From contig CAUJHS010000060.1 in assembly GCA_963204915.1 (NCBI GenBank), positions 62,001 to 126,000 on the forward strand: a stretch of DNA of 64,000 nt, given 5' to 3'. The DNA is from Planctomycetota bacterium. Its GTDB lineage: Bacteria > Planctomycetota > Planctomycetia > Pirellulales > Pirellulaceae. Below, piece after piece: positions 1 to 7,492 of this stretch; positions within the stretch are counted from its first letter, which is position 1; each line of letters opens with the position of its first letter. A program made the position numbers and the translations under genes. The notes under the pieces were generated by a model. That model did not search any database, had not been told where the DNA came from, and saw only the letters and a list, made by a program, of their open reading frames with translations.

Positions 1-250
1 GTTCTTTATGACCTTGGGCGACAAGGTGGGCGCAATGCGTCGAGCAAGCTTCGCAGGCGCGATGGCAGTCGCTGCATGCCCTGGCGCATGCTTCGAACAT
101 AGCGGCATGCTGCGCATGGCCAGCGTTGGACGCTGACGCAGCCCGGTTGGCTTCCTGTGCGCCAGGTTGGTCGTCTTGTGCAATCAGAATCGCGCCGCCA
201 AGGCTCAGCAAAGCCAGGGTCATCAACGCGGGAAGGGCGGCCTTTTTCAT
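1..250 (-). CDS. Exported Cys/His-rich four-helix copper-binding-like protein (3' part outside window)
   Basis: The reading frame begins at an ATG (248-250) and is open to the window edge, giving 83 visible residues. The first 24 or so form a signal peptide or membrane anchor (MKKAALPALM, then a hydrophobic run ending IAQ). After a short acidic and Ala-rich linker comes a helix with regularly spaced metal ligands: MFEACARACSDCHRACEAC, followed by STHCAHLV. Cys at every third or fourth position along a helix is typical of the four-helix-bundle copper-storage proteins (Csp / DUF326), which bind Cu(I) inside the bundle. An exported version would buffer copper in the periplasm. The remaining helices should lie left of base 1. 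Copper is inferred from the family; the Cys/His pattern is read directly. Confidence 0.75.
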   Translation of the reverse strand, partial: MKKAALPALMTLALLSLGGAILIAQDDQPGAQEANRAASASNAGHAQHAAMFEACARACSDCHRACEACSTHCAHLVAQGHKE

Positions 251-598
251 GTCCAGGCACCTCGAATGCGGAAGGTAGGGGAAGGGAGTTCCTCACAATC
301 CGCAGTCCGAACTATGGACGATGAAGCCGTGACGCGTAGCTCGAATGAAGTGACGCGCCTGAGTGCTCAAGGCTCTCGATGATCGGACCGCGAACCGATG
401 ACGATGAGCTCAAAAGGCGTGCAAAAAACATGCCAGCGTTATAAAAGGCCCTGTTAAGGGCCGCCCCGTGTGAGCTTTACACAATTACGTGGAAAGGCGG
501 CGGTCGCTGCGGGCGAGCTTATGCCCGCATGGGGAAGGCATCAGAACCGGATTGCCGAAGGCGTCACTGAGCGCCCTCGGCAGTCGTCGAGTGTACCC
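251..598. other. Intergenic region, 348 bases
   Basis: This separates the small copper-protein gene (starts at 250, minus) from the stop codon of the VWA gene at 599. It holds one clear element, the terminator at 442-462. The bases just right of 250 should hold the promoter of the copper protein, but I see no convincing -10/-35 pair. The short open frames here lack coding character. Confidence 0.6.
442..462 (-). terminator. Intrinsic terminator of the VWA/TadG-like gene
   Basis: On the minus strand the six-base arms GGCCCT and AGGGCC enclose the loop TAAC and are followed at once by TTTTAT. It lies about 137 bases downstream of the stop codon at 599-601, in the right orientation to end that transcript. 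Confidence 0.7.
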
Positions 599-2077
599 TT
601 ACTGCACCAGCTTGAGCGGACGAGCGCCAGCGACTTGACGAAACACTTCTTCCAAATCCTCTTCGTACTCCGCGACACTTTGCCCTCCGGGCACGTTGAA
701 GTGGACTCCGCCCGTCATATCGGCCACTTGTTGCATCAGCGCGGTATCGGCGCCGGCGCCGACGCTAATCGTGACGATTGGTATTTCGGCCGCCGCCGCC
801 GCCGTGGCTTGTTGCAGCACATATGATCGAGCATATGATTCGTTATACGGGCGATTCGCAATGCCGTCCGTCATGAGGATCATTAGCTTGAGCGCTCCGG
901 TTCGTCCATTATCGGTAAGCTCTTTCAGACCAACGCGCATTCCCGCGCCAATATTGGTGTAGTGATCATAGTGACCGGCTTGCCGCTGGCGTGAAATCGT
1001 TTCGATCAAAGACATATTAGTCGTCAGACCGCTTTCCAGAATGGCATCGCTCGACGACGACGTATAGACGGCCAACCCGAGCCGGTCCTCCGAGTTCATC
1101 TCTTGCAGGAACGAAAGCAGTACGGTCACGCCGTTCTTGAGCGCCGTAATGGGCTGCTCGCTCGTCTTCCACAAGTCCGGCGTTTCGCTGTACATGGGCT
1201 TCGATTCCAGCAAGTAGTTCACCCACGTCAGGTAGCCGTACTTTTTGCGGTATCCCGCGTTGTTGATCGTGGCGTCGTTGATCACGTAGTCGATATAGCT
1301 ATTCCAACTTCCCGAAGGATAAGGCCACGCGACGTTGCTGATTTTGAGCGTGTTCTTAATCGTCGTTTTGTTTGTGGACGAAATATACACGGGCGTCCAC
1401 TGCATGATGCCGAACGTTGGCGAGCCCAGCTCTTGATAAATCTGTTTGAGGTTCGCCTCGACGGCGGTTCGCCCTAGAACCCCAATGGCGCCAAGCTCGC
1501 TGTCATCGTTCATCGATGCGGAGTAATCCAGCACCAGAACCATATCGCGCGGACGGTAACTCGCCACGGCGCTCGCTTCGGCTGAAAAGTTCTTGCGACC
1601 CAAAACAGGAGCAAAAAACAGGTTCTGTTGCGGGCGTTTGAGAGTCACACGCATGGCCGAAGGCAAATTCTCGCCCAGGATGAAGCTCCGCGAGTTGTCA
1701 TCCCAGTGGCCAAATTCGATGTTGGCGTCGACGCCTTGTACGGCTTTCCCGCCGACGAGATTCATCTCCGCGTAGCGCCGCGCCTCGGTTTCTGCGGCGG
1801 CGGCGCCATTTACCAATTCGCCGACGCCTGCGAGGACGGCCGAATCGGATGCACGCTGCAGTTCTGTGCGGACTACCATGATGTAGCCCAAGTCAATCGC
1901 GAAGGCGAGAGCCGCCATCATGACGATCATAAAGATCGCCGACAGCACTAGAATGTTACCTCGCCGCGAGGAGGGGCTGCGCCAGCGATCGGACCATTGG
2001 ACGCAGGCGTTTCGTAACGTAACCGACCAGCGAAGCGAACGATGACGAAGGGGAGCACGAGACGACATAAGACACAT
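599..2077 (-). CDS. TadG-like membrane-anchored VWA-domain protein
   Basis: From the ATG at 2077 the protein has about 492 residues. A basic segment (SSRRGN) leads into a single hydrophobic helix (ILVLSAIFMIVMMAALAFAI), then DLGYIMVVRTELQ and ASDSAVLAG. This is the N-terminal signature of Flp-pilus-assembly TadG-like proteins. A von Willebrand factor A domain follows, with a MIDAS motif (DYSASM) and a second metal-site strand (ILMTDG). Proteins of this type sit in the membrane with the VWA domain outside and take part in adhesion or pilus assembly. No other tad gene is nearby, so its partner is unknown. In-frame starts are a GTG at 2221 and ATGs at 2077 and 2068, none with a good ribosome site; the longer form would add 48 residues of poor character. 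Confidence 0.75.
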   Translation of the reverse strand: MCLMSSRAPLRHRSLRWSVTLRNACVQWSDRWRSPSSRRGNILVLSAIFMIVMMAALAFAIDLGYIMVVRTELQRASDSAVLAGVGELVNGAAAAETEARRYAEMNLVGGKAVQGVDANIEFGHWDDNSRSFILGENLPSAMRVTLKRPQQNLFFAPVLGRKNFSAEASAVASYRPRDMVLVLDYSASMNDDSELGAIGVLGRTAVEANLKQIYQELGSPTFGIMQWTPVYISSTNKTTIKNTLKISNVAWPYPSGSWNSYIDYVINDATINNAGYRKKYGYLTWVNYLLESKPMYSETPDLWKTSEQPITALKNGVTVLLSFLQEMNSEDRLGLAVYTSSSSDAILESGLTTNMSLIETISRQRQAGHYDHYTNIGAGMRVGLKELTDNGRTGALKLMILMTDGIANRPYNESYARSYVLQQATAAAAAEIPIVTISVGAGADTALMQQVADMTGGVHFNVPGGQSVAEYEEDLEEVFRQVAGARPLKLVQ

Positions 2078-2637
2078 TTCCCAAAGCAGACCACATAACT
2101 GGCGACGCGCAAGAGAACAGATCGTTCTCAGGACCGCGCGAACCGGGACCGACAAGCCATGGAAAGAATCAGCAAGGCGATGGAACACCGCACCTGCTTG
2201 AGTCTCTCCCCCTTCACCCACGCTAGAAATGTTGTTCCATCCAAACCAATAGCTTTTTTTTCGCCCAAGTCAAACTTCGCGGACAAATCATGAGCGGGGC
2301 GACAAAAAAAGCGCGCTTAGAGAAAAAGGCGCGGCCGAGCGGTTCCAACAACGCCCGGTTGGTTTTGTCCATGTTCCGACGGTTCCGGCGACCCGCAGAG
2401 ATGGTGTAAACGCGCAAAACGACGCCGACGTTCGCACGGCAGGTCAAGAGATAAGCCGCGTTCACACCGGCGTCCAACGCATGGCAGGCCTCAGCGCCCT
2501 TGCTGCCGAGTCCTGCCGCGAACTTGATCGTCGTTTTTTTAATCTTTTTGACGTCCGCTCGCCTCGGACGATTTTTCAGCAATCGTCGAGTCGTAAATCT
2601 CTGGCTCGCCATGGACGAGCCGTAAATTCTGCTTCGA
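2078..2637. other. Intergenic region, no supported gene
   Basis: This lies between the start of the VWA gene and the stop of the small Hsp20 gene. An open frame of 129 codons on the minus strand (2223-2612) has no recognisable domain and an unusual Lys/Arg-rich composition, so I do not call it. Just after the Hsp20 stop the minus strand can fold a six-base hairpin (CGGCTC-type arms at 2603-2608 and 2616-2621). It might end the hsp20 transcript but has no clear T-run. Confidence 0.5.
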
Positions 2638-3024
2638 CTACTCTCCTTTCACTTCAATGCGGCGCGGTTTGACGGCTTCCGTCTTGGGCAAGTGGATTGT
2701 CAGCACGCCATTCTTCAACTCGGCCGATATCGCGCTTGAGTCGATCGCCTCGCCAATGGTGAAGGCGCGATAGAAATCGCCAATGCCATACTCGCTGTAC
2801 AAGTATTCGCATTGTTCTTGGCGCGGCGCGACCCGACCGTAGATTGCTAGTTCATCCTTCTCAAACCGAATATCCAGGTCGTCTTTACCGACGCCGGGGA
2901 GGTCGCCGACAAGCACCAGTTCGTCGGCGTTTTCGAAAATGTCAAAGCGCGGGGTGAATACGGCTCCCGCGCGCGTGCGTTCCAGCGTTGCGTTGTCTTG
3001 CGGTAGTTTGCTGAGTTGATTCAT
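2638..3024 (-). CDS. Small heat-shock protein, Hsp20 family (second of pair)
   Basis: A 128-residue alpha-crystallin-type chaperone, an ATP-independent holdase that binds unfolding proteins in the cytoplasm. Visible features are the start of the alpha-crystallin domain (PRFDIFENADELVLVGDLPG), the central YRAFTIGE stretch, the conserved A-x-L-K-N-G-V-L-T-I-H-L-P-K segment and a basic C-terminus. The ATG at 3024 is chosen because GGGAGGAAG lies at the right distance upstream; the frame also runs 11 codons further up without a better site. It follows its paralogue by 45 bases, so the two are probably co-transcribed, the 3070-3513 gene first. The length is normal for short bacterial Hsp20s. Confidence 0.93.
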   Translation of the reverse strand: MNQLSKLPQDNATLERTRAGAVFTPRFDIFENADELVLVGDLPGVGKDDLDIRFEKDELAIYGRVAPRQEQCEYLYSEYGIGDFYRAFTIGEAIDSSAISAELKNGVLTIHLPKTEAVKPRRIEVKGE

Positions 3025-3069
3025 GGTGTTCTTCCTCCCAACGTTTCTAGGGAACAATACGTTCCAACG

Positions 3070-3513
3070 TTATTGGACTTTGACCTCAATGCGGCGCGGC
3101 TTGGCGGCTTCACTCTTGGGAAGTTTGATCGTCAGCACGCCGTTCTTGAATTCCGCGTGGACTTCATCGGCATTTACCGGAGACGGCAGATCGATTAATC
3201 GCGTGAATGCTCCATAGCCGCGTTCCCGGCGATGCCAAGAGCCTTGAGGATACTGGGGCGGACGGCGCTCGCCGCGAATGGAGAGTTGATTGCCGCCATT
3301 GATGTAAATTTCCAGATCGTTCATCTCCATGCCAGGCAACTCCGCTTCGACGTAGATCGCGGCGGCGTCTTCCCAAAGGTTCACCAGGGGATATGCGGCC
3401 GCGGAGGTCAGCCCGTTGCCATCGAATCGACCAAAGACACGCTCCATTTCTTGGCGGAGCCGATTCATTTCTGATTGCATGTCGACAAAGGGTTGCCAAC
3501 GAGTCGTTTGCAT
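3070..3513 (-). CDS. Small heat-shock protein, Hsp20 family (first of pair)
   Basis: A 147-residue Hsp20 chaperone. The N-terminal arm has a helical region (MQSEMNRLRQEMERVFGRF) as in class A/HSP16 proteins. The alpha-crystallin domain contains YVEAELPGMEMNDLEIYI, the L57-loop region FTRLIDLP and the core motif EFKNGVLTIKLPK, with the end RRIEVKVQ. The ATG at 3513 has a strong ribosome site (AAAGGAGGAG). It shares the C-terminal KPRRIEVK ending with its downstream neighbour, which suggests local duplication. The upstream region has hairpins and a possible start-proximal control element but no CIRCE sequence. The large Clp-like gene lies further upstream on the same strand, giving a proteostasis cluster. 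Confidence 0.94.
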   Translation of the reverse strand: MQTTRWQPFVDMQSEMNRLRQEMERVFGRFDGNGLTSAAAYPLVNLWEDAAAIYVEAELPGMEMNDLEIYINGGNQLSIRGERRPPQYPQGSWHRRERGYGAFTRLIDLPSPVNADEVHAEFKNGVLTIKLPKSEAAKPRRIEVKVQ

Positions 3514-3856
3514 GATCCACTCCTCCTTTCTGATGACGTACGGTTCTTAAACCTAAACGTTGCACAACGAACGGATTGAACGCCAATTTGGCGTTTTTTT
3601 ACTGACATTAGTCTGCGAAAACGCAAGAAGCGCGCCAATTTCTAACAGGCATGCGCAACTCGAAGCGACGCAAAAAGTTACGAAACCGTGGGGGTTAGCA
3701 AGGGACTTCCGAATGCAAGTTTGATCGCAACCGATCGGCAGCAGCGACCCACTGCGATTCCTCCGGGTTTGGTTCGAGCAACCGCCGTTCTGCCAATTTG
3801 ACATTGGTCTGCTGCGGCGTTTCGTGTGGTAAGCGGCCCTTGCGGGCGAGCTGGAC
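3514..3856. other. Region between clp-like gene and hsp20 pair
   Basis: 343 bases with no supported gene; small open frames here have no coding character. It should contain the end of the Clp-like transcript and the promoter and leader of the hsp20 pair. A GC hairpin with a GCAA loop (3836-3847) lies just after the Clp-like stop but has no T-run. Near the hsp20 start are several small stem-loops, including GCG/CGC arms around AAAA and the stronger 3579-3595 hairpin. No CIRCE inverted repeat (TTAGCACTC type) is present. Confidence 0.5.
3579..3600 (+). terminator. Terminator-like hairpin with seven T's, plus strand, in the hsp20 leader
   Basis: Arms AACGCC (3579-3584) and GGCGTT (3590-3595) surround an AT-rich loop, and T's run from 3594 to 3600. 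By form it is an intrinsic terminator reading rightwards, but no plus-strand gene lies upstream of it in this window. Read on the minus strand it would be a stem in the leader of the hsp20 mRNA, about 70-90 bases before the ATG. Confidence 0.45.
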
Positions 3857-6800
3857 TTACCGCAATTCCGGCGGGAGGGGAAGGCTCGCCAAAAGCATCT
3901 CGGTCAGGCCGTCCAGCGGAAACGGCGAAGTCTGACCCGTTCGCAGGTCGAGCACCGCGCCGCTATGACTGTAGATACGCACAATGGGACGAAAATGGAA
4001 AGGCCCTTCGTTGTCGGCGGTCGATTGGTTCGCCTCATGGGCGGCCAGGCATCGTTGAAGCCCTTGGTGCGGTTCTTCGTAAGTCTCCAAAGGCCACACA
4101 ATGACTTGCAAAGGGGCCAGCCGGCCTTCTGCATCCGTGAACATATGCGTTCCTTGCTCGATCATGGCCAGTCTTCGCGCCTGGCACCCTTCGAGAAGCA
4201 CGGCCGATAAATGATACTTTCGCGCGTCGTGCTCCATGGTCTTTCGCATTTCGGCGAACTCGGCCGAGTCAAACTCCTCCGTCCCTTGCGATTCCAGGAC
4301 GCCAATCAACGGGCTCGCCTCAAAACCAAAGGAGGCAGCGTCGTTGCGTGTGTGTGGCTCCTGCGACGTCAGAGGTTGAAAGTTGAATTGGCGCAATAAA
4401 CAGCGCGCCAATTGCTGGCGACGTGGTTCGGCTCGCTCGTCAAGACTACGCACAATGACCAGCACACGCTCCGCAGTCCAGCCGTCTTCGTCCGGCGCGA
4501 GCGCGTCCAGCAGCGCCGTATGATCGATCAGCTCGCGAAGCTCGTGCTCGATTTGCGAATCATCGAACTTCGTAACCGACCGGCCAGCCATTTCGGCCAG
4601 GTATTCGTCCAAATCCTGCTCCGCAAAGAGTTGCCCGTCAATGCGTAACGTATCGGAGCCTCCCGACCTGCGAGACCGTCGATAACGCCGCGGCTGCGCC
4701 GCCGAGGGAAGGCTTGGCGCCCCGGTGTGATGACGCTGATAATCGAGCGTCTCCTGCAGGCGCCGGCATTCCTCGAGAGCCGCTGACAAAAGCTCCTCGC
4801 AGGCGAGGTAATGGTACTGCTCTACCGAGATGGCGCCGGCGGTAAAGGTCATCTTGGGTCGGTGTTGCCGGCATTGGGCGTCAATTCGCGTGAGCGCTGC
4901 GTGAATGCGCTCGAGCATGCCGGCTGGTTTCGCCAAAAACTCGGGCCGGCGCGATTCCTCCGGGCACGCGGCATGGGTCAGACCAACGGCCTCAACAAGG
5001 ATCGTTTCTTTCGGGCGGTCAATGCGCAACACCGTGGGCGTTGACGGCGAGATGTTGGTCAACTGCCGGGCAAGCGGCTGAACCAACTCTTGTTCGACGG
5101 CGCGCTTCATCGCGCGGGCTCCCAAGACTGGGTGATAGCCGCATTGAATCACCCAATCCAAGGCTTCGGGAGCAATTTGCATTGCGCAGCGGCGACGGAC
5201 CAATCCTTCGCGACCGAGTACATCATGCAACGTCATTTCGGCGATACGAGCTAATTCATCGCGCTCCAGCCGATTGAAGGGAACGATACGGTCGAGGCGG
5301 TTGAAGAACTCCGGGCGAAAAAAGTCTTCGACCGCCTTGACGTAAACCGACGCTTCGGCGGCCCCCCCGCGTTCAAAGCCGACTCGCTCCGCCGCCTGTC
5401 GTGTACCCAAGTTGGAAGTCAGGATAATTACGGCGTTGGTAAAATCGGCGGTTCGTCCATGGCCGTCCGTCAATCGCCCTTCACCAAGCACTTGCAGCAG
5501 CAAGTCGAATACATCGGGATGCGCCTTCTCAATCTCGTCGAGCAGAAGCACGGAGAACGGTTGCCGCCGAACTTCGCTGGTAAGCAACCCTTCGGGCCGG
5601 TCAAATACGCCCACAAGGCGCGCGGCAGACTCAGCGGTGATAAATTCGTTCATGTCGAATCGCACCAGGCGATTGGCGTCGCCAAACAAATACCGCGCCA
5701 GGGCCTTGGCCGATTGGGTCTTGCCGACGCCCGTGGGGCCAAGAAACAGCAGCGATCCCAAGGGCCGATTCGGATCGTTCAACCGCGCCTTGGCGATGGT
5801 CACGACGTCGGCCATGGCGTCGAGCGCCTGCGGCTGGCCAATGATCTCTTTTGCGAGCGATCCAATAACATCCGCGCGACGCAACCGAGCCCGCGTGTCG
5901 AGCAGGGCGACATCTAAACCGCTCGTGGCGTGAAACTCGTTCAGTACGTCATTACGGTGGATGTCTTTGTTTTGGTACTTCAGCGCGAGCCGGTTGAGAA
6001 AACTCGCTGCCTTGCCCGGCATCGCTGCTTCGCGCACGTAGCGTCGTGTTAGATCAAGCGCCGCCGGCAACACGTCTAAGTCAAAGCGACAGGTATGACG
6101 AAGCTCCAGCGACCGGATCGAAGCGAGCAAGATATGCAACGTCGTGTCTTCGTCGGGTTCGTCAACGCGGACGACATGAAACAGGTCCGCGAGTCCGCGG
6201 TCGCGTTCGCGCAGCACGCGCAGTTGCTCGGGAGTCATCTCGCCCACGACGCGCACTTCACGGCGTTCGATGTAGGGTTTCAGTACATCGGCCACCGAAA
6301 GACTTGAACTGGCCGATATCCCCGCACGAAACAAACCAAGCACGTCGTCAAAAAATAGGGTGTGCCGCTTGAGTCGGGCATGCCGCAAAATCGCCAGTAG
6401 TCGATTCTCCCATTGCCCTACGTAGGACATCCCGGAAATCAATCGCTGAGGCGACACCAGCCAAACACAGTTCTTGCTTTGATACGCCCAACCTTGCCGA
6501 GAGACCTTCCGATAGACGAACTCGTGCAAAAGCGCCGTCTTTCCTGTTTGGCGCGGTCCAACCAAGAGCACGGGCCGGTTGTCTTTGGCCGAAAGAAGCT
6601 CTTCGAGTCGGTCCGCCAGTTCGTCGCGATGTAGCGCTCGGTGCAAACCATCAGGATAGCGCCAGTCGAGACATCGACCCACGCGTTGTAATTCATGGCC
6701 GCCGTGGAAGGTTTGCGAGCCTCCTAACAAGGCGAAGAGCGACTTGCTTGGCTCTTTGAACTCCTGGCGAACGTCCACTTCCAGGTCGATGTTCGTAATC

Positions 6801-7285
6801 CATGCTTGTTGCTTGCGCGACAGCAACTCGAGCTGCGAGGCGACGGTCTCTTGCTGACGCTTCAAGCGACGAAAATGTTGCTGGTACACCTCGGCCGCAC
6901 GATCGCGAAGCGTTTCGCCGCGCAGGACTTCAAACCAAACTTCAGGCACATGAGGACAAAAGGCGATGCGGCGATTAAACCGACGAATGGCGACAAGCGG
7001 AAAGAACCCTCGAAACATTTGCTCCTGCAAGTCCAATCGTAGTTCACATCGCTCAAAATCCATATCGGGACAGAACGACCAATCGATCAACTCGCGATGC
7101 CGTCCCGCACTTCCCAAATTCTCAAACTCTTTGCGTAGCTCTTGAACAACCTTGGCGGTCGCGCGGCTTAAATGTTGGTCTTGCTCGAGCGGTTGCGGGA
7201 AAAAGAGAGGCCGCACGATGTGAACGGTTCCTGATTGATCGGGCGGTCGCCACATCTGCACGAACAAGGGAAGCGTGATTTTCAC
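3857..7285 (-). CDS. Large Clp/Hsp100-like AAA+ protein with unusual N- and C-terminal regions
   Basis: 1142 residues. Residues 1-200 do not match the usual Clp N-domain and include a helical stretch. The first nucleotide site is GPRQTGKT at 243-250 with Walker B LFFDDV near 310; it is a divergent P-loop module. The second module is a clear ClpB-D2-type AAA+ domain: GPTGVGKT 516-523, Walker B LLLDEIEKAHP with DE at 583-584, sensor TSNLG 623-627, FFNRLD with the arginine finger near 660-665, and sensor-2 GARAMKR 722-728. Residues 770-1142 are an extra C-terminal region of unknown fold. The protein probably remodels or disaggregates proteins with ATP, and the two Hsp20 genes downstream support a stress role. 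The GTG at 7285 is used; an ATG at 7255 is possible. Confidence 0.8.
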   Translation of the reverse strand: MKITLPLFVQMWRPPDQSGTVHIVRPLFFPQPLEQDQHLSRATAKVVQELRKEFENLGSAGRHRELIDWSFCPDMDFERCELRLDLQEQMFRGFFPLVAIRRFNRRIAFCPHVPEVWFEVLRGETLRDRAAEVYQQHFRRLKRQQETVASQLELLSRKQQAWITNIDLEVDVRQEFKEPSKSLFALLGGSQTFHGGHELQRVGRCLDWRYPDGLHRALHRDELADRLEELLSAKDNRPVLLVGPRQTGKTALLHEFVYRKVSRQGWAYQSKNCVWLVSPQRLISGMSYVGQWENRLLAILRHARLKRHTLFFDDVLGLFRAGISASSSLSVADVLKPYIERREVRVVGEMTPEQLRVLRERDRGLADLFHVVRVDEPDEDTTLHILLASIRSLELRHTCRFDLDVLPAALDLTRRYVREAAMPGKAASFLNRLALKYQNKDIHRNDVLNEFHATSGLDVALLDTRARLRRADVIGSLAKEIIGQPQALDAMADVVTIAKARLNDPNRPLGSLLFLGPTGVGKTQSAKALARYLFGDANRLVRFDMNEFITAESAARLVGVFDRPEGLLTSEVRRQPFSVLLLDEIEKAHPDVFDLLLQVLGEGRLTDGHGRTADFTNAVIILTSNLGTRQAAERVGFERGGAAEASVYVKAVEDFFRPEFFNRLDRIVPFNRLERDELARIAEMTLHDVLGREGLVRRRCAMQIAPEALDWVIQCGYHPVLGARAMKRAVEQELVQPLARQLTNISPSTPTVLRIDRPKETILVEAVGLTHAACPEESRRPEFLAKPAGMLERIHAALTRIDAQCRQHRPKMTFTAGAISVEQYHYLACEELLSAALEECRRLQETLDYQRHHTGAPSLPSAAQPRRYRRSRRSGGSDTLRIDGQLFAEQDLDEYLAEMAGRSVTKFDDSQIEHELRELIDHTALLDALAPDEDGWTAERVLVIVRSLDERAEPRRQQLARCLLRQFNFQPLTSQEPHTRNDAASFGFEASPLIGVLESQGTEEFDSAEFAEMRKTMEHDARKYHLSAVLLEGCQARRLAMIEQGTHMFTDAEGRLAPLQVIVWPLETYEEPHQGLQRCLAAHEANQSTADNEGPFHFRPIVRIYSHSGAVLDLRTGQTSPFPLDGLTEMLLASLPLPPELR

Positions 7286-7349
7286 AATCGCATCAGGGAA
7301 AAAGGCTCATCCGCGAAGCGAGTTCGCATTCAACCAAAAGTCTTACGAT

Positions 7350-7364
7350 ACGGAAATGTTCCGT
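7350..7364. promoter_or_regulatory. 15-base inverted repeat upstream of the Clp-like gene
   Basis: ACGGAA-ATG-TTCCGT is a perfect palindrome with six-base arms, centred about 70 bases upstream of the GTG start at 7285. It could be an operator for a dimeric repressor controlling the chaperone cluster. It is not a CIRCE element or an E. coli-type LexA box. The function is inferred from symmetry and position only. Confidence 0.35.
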
Positions 7365-7492
7365 TGAGAGAAAGACTCCTGACGCGGTGAGCTGTACGGG
7401 CTTTGCGAAGGAGCCTCGCCCCGTGGCTAAGCACGGCAAATTTATAATCGGCTTCTGTCAGGCGCCGCCCGTACCGTTGCGGCTCAAGCGAC

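Noticed and set aside
2223-2612. Minus-strand open frame of 129 codons
   Set aside because: It has no recognisable domain, an uneven Lys/Arg composition and no ribosome site, and lies between two well supported genes. It is more likely random.
2603-2621. Terminator of the hsp20 pair
   Set aside because: The hairpin is symmetrical, but there is no T-run after it on the minus strand; it is noted only in the intergenic entry.
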